From Opitutia bacterium ISCC 52 (GTDB taxonomy: Bacteria; Verrucomicrobiota; Verrucomicrobiia; Opitutales; UBA2995), in the NCBI GenBank assembly GCA_014529675.2, contig CP076040.1:868001-932000 (forward strand): DNA of 64,000 nucleotides, in the 5' to 3' direction. Numbering within the stretch: the stretch's first letter is position 1; the number at the start of each line of letters is the position of its first letter. Below, piece after piece: positions 53,496 through 62,757 of the stretch. Position numbers and translations under genes: made by a program. The notes under the pieces were generated by a model that ran no database searches, was not told the origin of the DNA, and saw only the letters and a program-made list of their open reading frames with translations.

Positions 53496-53559
53496 TGTAG
53501 GAGCTGCTTTAGCTACGAACCTCACGGAGCAACGATTCGCAGCTAAAGCAGCTCCTACA
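53496..53559. repeat. Paired REP-like element, GTAGGAGCTGC type
   Basis: TGTAGGAGCTGCTTTAGCTA (from 53496) and its inverse TAGCTAAAGC...AGCTCCTACA shape (to 53559) face each other across about 16 bases. The arms differ from the 12179 element in the stem but keep the TGTAGGAGC head. Confidence 0.8.
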
Positions 53560-53646
53560 AGTTTATCTTGAGGGAAAGGTATCCCGATTTGCTCTGTGCA
53601 TAACTGCGGCATTTTATTCTGGCCCGCAAAGAAACCGGATTCTTGA

Positions 53647-54774
53647 ATGCTGCTTAGATTGCTGACTTGCATGCGCCTTTTCCTGCTTATCCTGATTCTC
53701 CTATCCGTTCTCTTTATTCCGGGAGTGACCCTTGTGGCCGATATTCCCTTGGACGACGAGTTGAAATGGAATCTCTTCGGCCGTGTTCGTCTGCGCTTTG
53801 AACAGGATGATGATAGCAATCCACTTCGGGGCCATCGTACCCGGGCTCGCATCGGCAACTATGCCGGTTTGAAATACACACCTGACGAACATTGGGATTT
53901 TATAGTTCGTGGCAGAGTGGGGGACAAACGGGACTCCCGTGTAGTTGATATGACCTACTATACCTGGGAGGATTTTTCATATGGCCAACGAGGTGCATTT
54001 GCTGACCAGTATTTCCTGAGGTATACGGGAGAAGATACTCAAATCACAATGGGGCGTGCCAATATGCCTTTTTGGATGAATACCGAAAAACTGTGGGATG
54101 AAGATATTACTCCTTTAGGCGCTTCGATGAGCTCAGGACTGAATCTTGGTTCCCAACCTGTCCGGCTCTCTCTAGGATCTTTTCATATGCCCGATGGGTT
54201 GGAGCACTTCCATGTCTGGATGCATGCAGCACAGGTGCTTTGGAGTCAGAAGGGCAATGACTGGAACTGGCAATGGGCTTTGTCGCTTTACGATCGGCAG
54301 GGGGAAGAAGGTGCTCGCTATCTTCCGCTTGGGCAGGATGCCAGAGATCAACTGTTTGGCGTCTTCTCGGCAAAACTCTCCGGCCAGCTACTCGATCGTC
54401 CTGCCTACTTTGGGTTGGATCTTTTTGAGAACTTTGAAACCCATTCGGCGGATGATCCCAATGCGTTTACTCGTACTTTTAGGAATGAAACCACCGGTTA
54501 TGCATTCGCCTTTAATCTCGGGGAAAATAAGAAACAGGGCGACTGGCGATTTCGTTATGTTTTTGCGAGAGTGGAAGGACTGGCTGCTATGTCCTCCTAT
54601 GCCACGACCAGTTTTGGTTGGCTGTTAAAAAGTAATGTCATCGTTCACGATTTTCGGGCTGATTACTCCATGACCCACAAGTGGCGGATCACGGGCCGTA
54701 TCTCCCCGGCGCAAGAGATCCTGGGAACACGAAAGAGTACCCGATACCGTATTGACTTCAGTCGCAGCTTTTAG
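53647..54774 (+). CDS. Porin-like outer-membrane beta-barrel protein
   Basis: A 375-residue protein with a signal peptide (about 9-31, RLFLLILILLSVLFIPGVTLVA) and alternating amphipathic strands such as WNLFGRVRLRFEQD, YTPDEHWDFIVRGRVG and YRIDFSRSF. The terminal Phe is the mark recognised by the BAM machinery. The layout fits a putative porin or alginate-export-like barrel. It may be the outer-membrane entry for the same small organic substrates taken up by the TTT transporter. That pairing rests only on proximity. Confidence 0.8.
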   Translation: MLLRLLTCMRLFLLILILLSVLFIPGVTLVADIPLDDELKWNLFGRVRLRFEQDDDSNPLRGHRTRARIGNYAGLKYTPDEHWDFIVRGRVGDKRDSRVVDMTYYTWEDFSYGQRGAFADQYFLRYTGEDTQITMGRANMPFWMNTEKLWDEDITPLGASMSSGLNLGSQPVRLSLGSFHMPDGLEHFHVWMHAAQVLWSQKGNDWNWQWALSLYDRQGEEGARYLPLGQDARDQLFGVFSAKLSGQLLDRPAYFGLDLFENFETHSADDPNAFTRTFRNETTGYAFAFNLGENKKQGDWRFRYVFARVEGLAAMSSYATTSFGWLLKSNVIVHDFRADYSMTHKWRITGRISPAQEILGTRKSTRYRIDFSRSF

Positions 54775-54833
54775 AGCTACCAAAGTCCTTATCCCTTGCC
54801 CTTCGGGTTCGGTATCAGGAATATAAATCCGAT

Positions 54834-55997
54834 ATGGAGACCGGAAAAGCTGCCGTTTGGCTCGCCAAGTATTTAATAGAAACTAGATCTATCCCAATCC
54901 CAGATGTGCAAGAGGATGGCTTGCTCATAAGAACCGAAGCATCCGGCGTTTGTGGCACCGATGGTCATTTGATCGAAGGTGACCCGCCTTATCCGGCGAT
55001 CATGTGTCACGAGATCTGTGGCAAGATTGTCGAAATGGGGGTTCGAGCTAATGAGACGCTCAATGTTTACGGAGGGCCATTGGAAGTAGGAGATCGAATA
55101 GCCCTTTATCCTTGGATCATGAATCCGCGATCTGAGGGCTGTCTCAAACATGGTCCCGGCACCTGTACCGTGACCAATGATTCATTCGTATACGGAATTC
55201 CCTTCCCAAAACTTGGCCTTGAAGGAGATGAGATCATCAGCTCCAGAGTCGATGAGGCTCCGTACTTCAAAGGCGGTTTCGCTGAGTATGTGTATGTTTT
55301 TCCCGATACCTATGTGTGGAAGTTACCCGATGACATGCCGAGTGAAGTTGCAGGGTTGTTAGATCCGTTGGCCGTGGCCGTTCGTTCGGTCGAGCTGGCT
55401 CAAACTGCTCCCGGTGTTCATGAGGAAGCTTTCAACACCAGTTCGCAGGTGGTGGTCATGGGAGCTGGCCCCGTAGGTGTGTTGACGGCTCTAGTCTGTC
55501 GTATGATGGGTGTCGAAAAAATCATTATGATCGGTGCGCGCGAAACACGCCTGCGTCTATCCAGAGAAGTGGCCGAAGTAGATGAAGTGATCGATATTCA
55601 CGAAATGGATGCTACTGATCGAATCCAGCGCGTAAAAGACATCACCGGTGGTGGAGCCGATGTGGTGATTCAATGCGCCAATGTTACCAGTGCTTTTGTG
55701 GAGGGTCTGGAAATGATTCGTCGACTGGGCACCTTGGTCGAAACGGGCAACATGGTAAACCAGGGCAGCGAGGTAACTATCGATCCTACCAAACATATTT
55801 GCTTGAAGCATGCGCGTATCCTTGGAATGAGTGCCAATCATCCTGGGGCTTTTGATAAGGCCTTTCATTTGCTAAAGCGTCACCAGAAGATTCCCTTCAC
55901 GAAATTGTTCACTCATCATTGTGATGTAGAGGGCGTTCTGGATACGTTGGGGCATATGCGTGATCAGGACTACATGAAGGGGTTGATGACGGTTTAA
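54834..55997 (+). CDS. Zinc-dependent medium-chain dehydrogenase
   Basis: A 387-residue MDR protein. Catalytic zinc ligands Cys40 (SGVCGTD) and His59-Glu60 (MCHEICG) are present and the Rossmann GAGPVGV follows at about 205. The four-cysteine structural zinc lobe is not conserved: only CLKHGPGTC-type residues are seen in that stretch. The family oxidises alcohols or polyols with NAD(P)+. The start at 54834 is followed by about 28 residues (KYLIETRSIPIPDVQEDGL) before the GroES-like fold, which is normal. Its substrate may be produced by the neighbouring sulfatases. Confidence 0.85.
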   Translation: METGKAAVWLAKYLIETRSIPIPDVQEDGLLIRTEASGVCGTDGHLIEGDPPYPAIMCHEICGKIVEMGVRANETLNVYGGPLEVGDRIALYPWIMNPRSEGCLKHGPGTCTVTNDSFVYGIPFPKLGLEGDEIISSRVDEAPYFKGGFAEYVYVFPDTYVWKLPDDMPSEVAGLLDPLAVAVRSVELAQTAPGVHEEAFNTSSQVVVMGAGPVGVLTALVCRMMGVEKIIMIGARETRLRLSREVAEVDEVIDIHEMDATDRIQRVKDITGGGADVVIQCANVTSAFVEGLEMIRRLGTLVETGNMVNQGSEVTIDPTKHICLKHARILGMSANHPGAFDKAFHLLKRHQKIPFTKLFTHHCDVEGVLDTLGHMRDQDYMKGLMTV

Positions 55998-56096
55998 TGG
56001 CTCTGCATACCTGACCTAGATCAAGGAAGTGTTTTTGAACTGTGTTATTGTTTCGACTGATGCTGCGGTCGCGTAGCCATACATCGATACCTACGA

Positions 56097-57307
56097 ATGA
56101 ATACTAGCAGTGATGTTCAGTCCTCTTTAAGCGCCTGAGAATGGCTTTCTCTCACCTGGGGTGAACCCTATCGCATATTGTTTCCCTTGGGCATTCTTCT
56201 CGGGATGCTAGGCATAGCCCTCTGGCCTTTATACTACTCTGGTGGGTTTGGCTTACCTTATCCAGTGCCTCACCATGCTCACCTCATGATTCAAGGGTTC
56301 TTTGGGGCTTTTGTATTTGGGTTTCTGGGAACGGCTATGCCGAGGATGTTGGATGCTCCGAAATTGCGCGCTGCTGAAGTATGCTGCATCATCGTGCTAC
56401 TCTGTGTGCTTGGTGTAAGTCATGTCTTGGGCTACTCTGAGGTGGGCGACGGTATGTTTCTTCTGCTTCTCCTGAGCTTCCCGACTATTATGCTGCCACG
56501 TTTCTTGGCGAGGAAGGATGTTCCTCCTCCTGGGTTCCTGTTGGTCTTGTTAGGGTGGCTTTCCGCCGTAGTGGGTACGTCGTACTTTTGGTTTCCCCCT
56601 TCATTCTATTAGACGCTTTCTGGTATCAATTAGCCAACCTCCTTCTGTTTCAAGGGTTTCTCTTGTTTCCTATTCTAGGAATTGGGGCTTTTCTTTTTCC
56701 GCGTTTTTTTGGACTGCCTAATCTGCATGACTTTGATGAATCGCGGTCGTTGCCCCCAGGGTGGATCCAGAAAGCGCTGCTTGCCGGTGTCTGCGGATTG
56801 CTGGTCAAGGCTGGATTCGTGGTAGAAGCGATGGGAAAGATTCAACTTGGACCACTACTTCGCTTACTGGGAGCCGCGATATACTTTGGTCGTGAAGTTC
56901 CCTTTTTCCGTAGTTTAAAAAATCATGGAACGTTGGGGGTGTGTCTTGGGACGGCTCTTCTGCTCCTGATGACTGGCATGCTTTGTCAGTCTCTTTTCCC
57001 TCAATACGCCAAGAGCGTGAACCATATCGTCCTCATGGGTGGGTTCGGTCTATTGACCATGACGGTGGCGACCCGAGTGGTCTTGGGACACAGTGGGCAA
57101 ACGCATCGACTGAAAACCAAGATCCGTCCTTTGACCATTGCTATGGGACTGATCGTTTTATCCCTGGCCACTCGAATCAGTGCGGATGTGTTCCCTCAGG
57201 TCATGCTCACACACCATATCTACGCCGCTGTCATTTGGATTGTCGCCGCCGGTATTTGGGCGTTCAAGATTCTGCCAGACGTATTCATCGCTGATGACGA
57301 AGAATAA
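56097..57307 (+). pseudogene. nnrS: NnrS-family heme-copper membrane protein, interrupted
   Basis: The frame from ATG 56097 reads MNTSSDVQSSLSA and then a TGA stop (56136-56138), but the same frame continues EWLSLTWGEPYRILFPLGIL, a standard NnrS start region, to 56612. From about 56570 the homology moves to another frame and continues to 57307 (FWYQLANLLLFQGFLLFPILGIGAFLFPRFFGLP, then HIVLMGGFG and VTRVVLGHSG-type histidine helices). So there is one nonsense and one frameshift. NnrS proteins are 12-helix heme/copper proteins of nitric-oxide stress. Sequencing error could explain one lesion but hardly both. Confidence 0.75.
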
Positions 57308-57310
57308 GGA

Positions 57311-58651
57311 CTAACGCTCTGTTTTGATAGATGCAGAGAGTGTGTCGGTGACAGGTGCTGTGGAGTCTCGTCTCGCTTCGGCGGTAAATGTATACTCCGT
57401 ATTCTTTCTTAGACCACTAATCGAAAAATCATGAGTGAAGTCGTTGCCGGCTGATACGGTAACCCAATCCGTCATGCCCATATGGCCGATCTCGCTTTGA
57501 TGGGACAGGCGGACTTGGCCGGGGACGCCCAGCTTTGCTGATTTGTGATCTTCGGAATACTTTGTGATCTGAGTTCGGATGGTGACTGAGTCGCTAGTTA
57601 CCTTATTAACCTGTAATCCGGAACCAATAAAAGCACTGGTGTGGTCTGCTGCGGAATGTACTCCCAATTCAAAAGCTCTTTGTGGATTGTCGATTAAAAA
57701 TTGGTCAGCGTAGGTCGTGTTGAATCCCATCCTCAATATCTGAGGAACAAGATATTTCGATAGGGCAGTGTAATCACGAAACTTACCCCCGTCTTCTTCA
57801 CCGGGTCGATACCATCCAGCGTCATGGGAGAGTAAAACTCGATTCTGTAGCCCAGCATTTTTCAGACGGACCAATGCTCTGGACACGAAGTCGATGCGCT
57901 CGGGAGTAGGGTTGACGTTGTCGATGGAGACCCAAAGGCCAAGCTTGGCCGCCTTTAGTTGGCTTTCCTGATCTGCTTGCGTTGCGTGTACCCAAATCAA
58001 AGCTTCTGGCGATACGCCTTCCTCTTGCAGGATCTCAACCATCTGGAAAATCGCTTGGGTCGGCCCTGTATGACAGGCAATCGTTAAACCTGTTTTCAAG
58101 TGTGTGCGGCAAGCAGCACGAACCAGCTTTTCATGCATGGGGGACAGGGTATCTCCACGGTCGACTCCTATTTTTATAAACCCGGGCTTGATGCCGGTAT
58201 CTTCGATGCCGTTTTCAAATTCATTGATCCACCGCGCCGCTAGTTCATCTGCAGATAGTTTTTGAACGTCCGTCGGTATGAATTGGTTCTCACGAGCTCC
58301 GTAATAGCCGGTGTTAGTGACAATATGAAGTCCCGTTTTTTTCGACAGCGATTTGAGCAAACGAGGATCTCTACCGAGAAATGCCGGTGTGCATTCCACG
58401 ATCGATTGGAAGCCTAATGCTTTTGCTTCTTCCAAATATGGCAGGACTTTCTCACTGACTTCATTTCTGTCCCAACGGTGATAGCCGGTTTCCTCGGCTC
58501 CGATAAAGTCTACCAGAATATGTTCATGTTCCAAGGTTCGCCCGAGTTCAGAGGAGTCGATCGGACCTCGAACAGTCATGACCGTTCCGGCAGTGAGATA
58601 GGAACAAAATAGCAGCGAGGTGCTTAGAGTATGGTATATAATCTTCTTCAT
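57311..58651 (-). CDS. Phosphotriesterase-family metal hydrolase with C-terminal beta domain
   Basis: A 446-residue secreted protein (leader about 1-21). The PTE-family TIM barrel (about 24-340) shows His42 and His44 in LEHEHI, the bridging lysine in PGFIKIGVD, the histidines of IACHTG and WVHATQ, and Asp in LSHDAGWY. The last 100 residues form a beta-sandwich (fibronectin/PhoD-N-like: ITKYSEDHKSAKLG, RKNTEYTFTAEARR). Members act as lactonases, esterases or phosphotriesterases. A lactonase role for sugar acids is possible in view of the fucose genes, but those are 20 kb away. It converges with the broken nnrS gene. Confidence 0.88.
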   Translation of the reverse strand: MKKIIYHTLSTSLLFCSYLTAGTVMTVRGPIDSSELGRTLEHEHILVDFIGAEETGYHRWDRNEVSEKVLPYLEEAKALGFQSIVECTPAFLGRDPRLLKSLSKKTGLHIVTNTGYYGARENQFIPTDVQKLSADELAARWINEFENGIEDTGIKPGFIKIGVDRGDTLSPMHEKLVRAACRTHLKTGLTIACHTGPTQAIFQMVEILQEEGVSPEALIWVHATQADQESQLKAAKLGLWVSIDNVNPTPERIDFVSRALVRLKNAGLQNRVLLSHDAGWYRPGEEDGGKFRDYTALSKYLVPQILRMGFNTTYADQFLIDNPQRAFELGVHSAADHTSAFIGSGLQVNKVTSDSVTIRTQITKYSEDHKSAKLGVPGQVRLSHQSEIGHMGMTDWVTVSAGNDFTHDFSISGLRKNTEYTFTAEARRDSTAPVTDTLSASIKTER

Positions 58652-58685
58652 GTCAGGGTAGCTTAACGAATCGGGCCGCGATTAA

Positions 58686-58728
58686 AATTGCTCCTACAGT
58701 TTCAATAGTGGTTTTTGCAGGAGCAATT
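58686..58728. repeat. Degenerate paired REP-like element
   Basis: AATTGCTCCTACA (58686-58698) and TGCAGGAGCAATT (58716-58728) are inverted with one mismatch and carry the GTAGGAGC head on both sides. The element lies between the phosphotriesterase-family and PQQ genes. Confidence 0.7.
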
Positions 58729-58773
58729 GTTTTTCGCTTCGTACTTGGCAGGGCCCCGGTATAATCGCGACTT

Positions 58774-60003
58774 CTATTCCAAGCAATACAGATGCGAAAC
58801 TGTTCTGAGATAGAGCCGCTCATTATCCACGATCGGTGTTGCGTGGGTTGGTTGATTGATCAGCGTGCGTCCGAGGATCTCAAAAGAATCATCCACCTTG
58901 AAGGTTACTACATCTGCCCTGCGCGAGACTGCGAGAATGCGATCGTCAATCTGGATGGGGGAGCTGAAAAACGTGTCGCGAAGATTTCCTTTCCAGATCT
59001 CATTTCCGGTGGGGGCATCGATACAGGTGGCTATGCCACCGTCGCTGACTAGGAAAAGTTGATCCCCTTTTGCCACAGGTGTGGGGACGTAGGGTGCGGA
59101 TTTGCGAATTTTGTATGCCACCTCCGCTTCTTGATTCGGACCTGAAGGGGGTCGAACTGCAACGAATGAGTGAGCAGCATTTCCAGCACCACAACTGGCG
59201 AAGATTAAACCTCCTGCAAGCATGGGTGAACTAATGGTTCTTTGCGGAAACAAGTCTGGCACTTGCCATAACAGTTTCCCGGTTCTGGGATCCAGCGCCG
59301 TCATGCCGCTGGATGCAGAGTTGAAAATGACTTGTGTTTCTCCATCATACCCAGTGTAGAGGAGGGGAGTGCTGTAGGAGGTCTTACCTTTTGGGTCCCA
59401 AGGCCGGTCGACCGACCAGATCGTTTCGCCAGTCATGCGGTCGAGTGCATGCAATGCGCTGGGGCCGCGACAATCATTTCCTATCAGTACCATATTCTCG
59501 AATACGATGGGTGAGATACCTCCGCCATGTTGAGTATTGTGTTTGCCCAAGTCGCGTTGCCATGCGCCTTTCCCATCGTGGTTGACCGCAGCGATTTGGA
59601 AACGATCGGCATCACTCCAGGCGATGTAGACATGGTGTTCGTCCACCGCTGGAGTGGCTGACGCAAAGGTATTGAATTGGTGCAGCTTTCTATCGGATGC
59701 TTCAAACTGTAATGACCAGAGCTCTTTGCCGGTTTCTTTATTGAGGCATAAGAGTAATGAGTCAGGCTGCCCTCCATCGCTACTGGTCACGTAGAGCTGG
59801 TCATCCCAAATGATGGGCGATGAGTGACCGTCTCCTGGGAGCTCGATCGTCCACTTATAATCATCCTCGGACCAACTAGCTGGAAGTTCGGGTGCGGAGT
59901 AGATGCCTGCTCCGTCGGGCCCACGAAAACGGTTGGAGCTTTGTTTTGCTGCCAGGAAGGAGAAGGATAACAAAAATATTAGGGGAAGGAAGATCTGTTT
60001 CAT
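58774..60003 (-). CDS. Secreted PQQ-like propeller protein
   Basis: A 409-residue protein with a signal peptide (about 1-19, ending LAAKQ), the opening FRGPDGAGIY and PQQ-type blades (CLNKETGKELW, ALDRMTGETIW, CIDAPTGNEIW). It belongs to the same broad class as the three propellers at 21870-25936 but is not especially close to any of them. It is transcribed toward the phosphotriesterase-family gene with a REP-like element between, so co-transcription is possible but uncertain. Confidence 0.88.
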   Translation of the reverse strand: MKQIFLPLIFLLSFSFLAAKQSSNRFRGPDGAGIYSAPELPASWSEDDYKWTIELPGDGHSSPIIWDDQLYVTSSDGGQPDSLLLCLNKETGKELWSLQFEASDRKLHQFNTFASATPAVDEHHVYIAWSDADRFQIAAVNHDGKGAWQRDLGKHNTQHGGGISPIVFENMVLIGNDCRGPSALHALDRMTGETIWSVDRPWDPKGKTSYSTPLLYTGYDGETQVIFNSASSGMTALDPRTGKLLWQVPDLFPQRTISSPMLAGGLIFASCGAGNAAHSFVAVRPPSGPNQEAEVAYKIRKSAPYVPTPVAKGDQLFLVSDGGIATCIDAPTGNEIWKGNLRDTFFSSPIQIDDRILAVSRRADVVTFKVDDSFEILGRTLINQPTHATPIVDNERLYLRTVSHLYCLE

Positions 60004-60380
60004 AAGATAGATGTGACTAGCTAATTGGCGGGTAGGGGATATAAGCTAGAGGTCTATCTGCTCTCAAACAAGCCTTAGTGTGTTTTAAAAGCAGAGGTCC
60101 TAATTCAAACTGTAGGAGCAAATGGTTGTTCTCTTCGCTGTCTGCTAAAGCCTCGGTGATTTGCGATCTGTAAGTCTGTTGAGGTTCAGGTCGCGAACAA
60201 GTTCGCTGCTGCTATCGGCCGGATATTTCCAACATTTAACACCGATTGTTTCTCCATTGGTTGGTGTTTATCTCTTAAGACAAATCGAGTAAGTCTCCCC
60301 ACGAGACTGACTCAATTTCTCTCTTCCGTCACGCGGATCAACTACTATCCGCGTGCGTGTTTTACTCTGACTATATGAAA
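60004..60380. other. Gene-free gap with a repeat fragment and a hairpin
   Basis: No gene is supported. A degenerate TGTAGGAGC head is at 60111-60119 with a GTCGCGAACAAGTTCGCTGC stretch near 60190 resembling a decayed REP pair. A perfect 9-base stem, CACGCGGAT/ATCCGCGTG, spans 60330-60355; it lacks a strong T-run on either strand. Confidence 0.55.
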
Positions 60381-60812
60381 TTATTTTGGGGTTCTTGCAC
60401 GACGTCCTTCGCCACCTCCAGGACCCCCTCGTCCGCGACGGTTGCCCATTGTGAATTCATCGGGTGCTATTTTTCCGTCCTCGTTCTTGTCCATTTGTTC
60501 GAGCATATCTTCGGCCGTTGGCATCCCTCTTCCTCCTCGTCCGCGTTGCCCTTCACCTGCTTGTGGAGCAGGTGCATCGTTGTCCGCGTTGGCTGCTGGG
60601 GGACCTCCTCGTCCACCTCTGCCACGGCCGGGCATGTTGTCGCGAAATGCTGTGATTTCTTTAAGGTCTAGGAAGCCATCTTCGTTGGTGTCGGCTTGTG
60701 CGAATATTTGAGCGGGATCGGGACGCTGTGGGCGTTCTGGACGTTCACGATCTTGAGCTGCCAGGGATGATATCCCTGCGGTTAAAATGAGTAGGACTAT
60801 GGTAGTCTTCAT
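60381..60812 (-). CDS. Exported EF-hand protein with RGG-rich linkers
   Basis: A 143-residue protein with a signal peptide (about 1-19, ending SLAAQ). It has two canonical 12-residue EF-hand loops, DTNEDGFLDLKE (41-52) and DKNEDGKIAPDE (108-119), each with the Dx[ND]xDG pattern and terminal Glu for Ca2+. Between and after them are Arg/Gly-rich stretches (PGRGRGGRGG, GQRGRGGRG, RRGRGGPGGG). Exported EF-hand proteins with low-complexity linkers are common in PVC bacteria; function unknown. The basic linkers could bind polyanions such as sulfated glycans or extracellular DNA, which is speculation. Confidence 0.85.
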   Translation of the reverse strand: MKTTIVLLILTAGISSLAAQDRERPERPQRPDPAQIFAQADTNEDGFLDLKEITAFRDNMPGRGRGGRGGPPAANADNDAPAPQAGEGQRGRGGRGMPTAEDMLEQMDKNEDGKIAPDEFTMGNRRGRGGPGGGEGRRARTPK

Positions 60813-61039
60813 GTTGTTTTTCCTCCGATATGTTGGTATTAGGTTTTGTTATTTGCGGTATGTAATGAGAACTGCCTTCAGGATGATGTGGTTACATTTA
60901 TTTGAAATCGCTTTGTGTTACATTGCTGTGTCCGAAATATGGGTACGGGTGATGTGATGTAGGTTTGATTTTTTTTAATGGTTTACAGCGATGCCCTTTA
61001 AAGAGAGAGTATTCCTGCTTCTCCCATCCCATTACTCAA

Positions 61040-62703
61040 ATGCATTTAAATAAAACGACGCTTCTCTTCTTAATATCTCTCTTTGCCTACCATCACTGGT
61101 GTTCTGCTGATACGGATCACCTGAAAACCGATGCCCCGAAAGCTCAACTGTTTGAAGGCATGGGCTCCCACACCATGGCGATCACCACCCATTCCGCGGA
61201 AGCGCAGGATTATTTTAACCAGGGGCTAGCCTGGATGCATGCATTTAATCACGATGAGGCGATCCGATCCTTTGCTCGGGCTGCCCAGCTGGATCCGGAA
61301 TGCTCTATGGCCTGGTGGGGGATCTCTTTGAGTGAAGGTCCAAATTACAATGCCCCCGTGATGGATGACGAGCGTTCAAAAAATGCCTGAGGTGCCCTTC
61401 AGGAAGCGATGGCTAGAATGGACGGTGCATCAAGTCTGGAGCGGGATTTGATTGAGGCTTTGTCGCACCGTTACGCCGATCCTTGGCGGAGAGAACACAT
61501 TTGGAACAAGCTTACGCCGATGCTATGGCTGAAGTGTGGGCTGATTATCCCGACAACTCTGATGTGGGTGCTATGTATGCTGAATCCTTGATGATTCAAA
61601 GGCCCTGGAAGCTATATGATATCAACCGAGAATCAATCGGGGACACACCAAAGATTTTATCCGTTCTTGAACGAGTGATGGAAATGGACCCCGGGCATCC
61701 GGGTGTTTTTCATTTGTATGTGCATGCCGTGGAACCTGGCTCGTAGCCGGCACGGGCACTCGCTGCAGCCGATCATCTGAGGAACTTGATGCCAGGGGCA
61801 GGACACATGTTACATATGCCTTCTCATATTTATGTTCAGACAGGGCATTGGGATCGGTCGGTGGTTCAGAACGACAAGGCTTTAAAACAGGACGATCACT
61901 ATCGCGTGTTGTCACCTGAGCAAACCATTCAGAATATGTATATGGTGCACAACGCGCATATGTTGGCCTTTTCAGCCATGATGGTGGGGCGTGAAGCTGA
62001 TGCCATGAACGCGGCCCGAAAAATGTGGACGATTATTCCACCGGAAGTACTCGAAGGAGTCGCTCCCTTTGTCGATCGCTGGATGAGCTAGGTCTACGAT
62101 GTTCAAAAACGCTTTGGTCGTTGGGATGATATATTGGCTGAGCCGGCACCTCCTGCCTTTCTGAAAATTACCACCGCACAGTGGCGCGCTCACCGGGCGA
62201 TTGCCTGTGCCGCCCAAAAAGATTTTGTGGGTGCCGAAAATGAACAAGCGGAGTTTTTAAAAGCCAAATCAGCTTTACCTGAAGACAGTCCCTTCGGTCG
62301 CGATATGGCACGCAAAGTTCTAGATGTGAGCGAACACTTTATTGCTGGAGAAATCGCTTTGCAGAAAGAAGACTGGGAAGGCGCGAGCGAGTGGCTTGAG
62401 AAGGCTGCTTCAGTAGAAGATACCTTATCTTATGGTGAGCCTCCACAGTACCTTCAGCCATCCCGTCATACCCTGGGAGCTGTTTACATGAAGGCGGGCC
62501 AATTTGCCAAAGCCGAAGCCACTTACCGAAAAGATCTGAAGAAGTGGAAGGGCAATGGATGGTCGCTCTTCGGGTTGAGCCGAGCACTCGAAGCGCAAGG
62601 TAAGACTGCCGAAGCCAAACAAGCCCTGCTCGACTATCAGAATTGTTGGTCAGATGCGGATGCGGCGACTACAACCAGTTGCGAGTGTATTCAGAATATT
62701 TAG
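61040..62703 (+). pseudogene. Secreted TPR-repeat protein gene with several stops and a frameshift
   Basis: From ATG 61040 a signal peptide (MHLNKTTLLFLISLFAYHHW) leads into TPR sequence (YFNQGLAWMHAFNHDEAIRSFARAAQLDPECSMAWWGIS). A TGA interrupts at 61388-61390, but the frame continues into LQEAMARMDGASS. Near 61480 the homology moves to another frame (ERTHLEQAYADAMAEVWADYPD). TAG stops then occur at 61744-61746 and 62089-62091 while the TPR homology goes on to 62703 (GQFAKAEATYRKDLKKWKGNGW). Three nonsense mutations and one frameshift mean the gene is dead. The intact family is a roughly 550-residue secreted TPR protein of unknown role. Confidence 0.85.
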
Positions 62704-62757
62704 TTTTGTATTGAGAAGAGGAAGATTCGGTTGATATAAACGTCCTTTCTTCTTCCC

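Noticed and set aside
60330-60355. Rho-independent terminator of the EF-hand gene
   Set aside because: The 9-base stem is perfect, but no T-run follows on the minus strand and only a weak one on the plus strand.
61040-62703. TGA or TAG readthrough or an alternative genetic code
   Set aside because: Both TGA and TAG interrupt the homology and there is also a frameshift; other genes in the window use TGA and TAG as ordinary stops.
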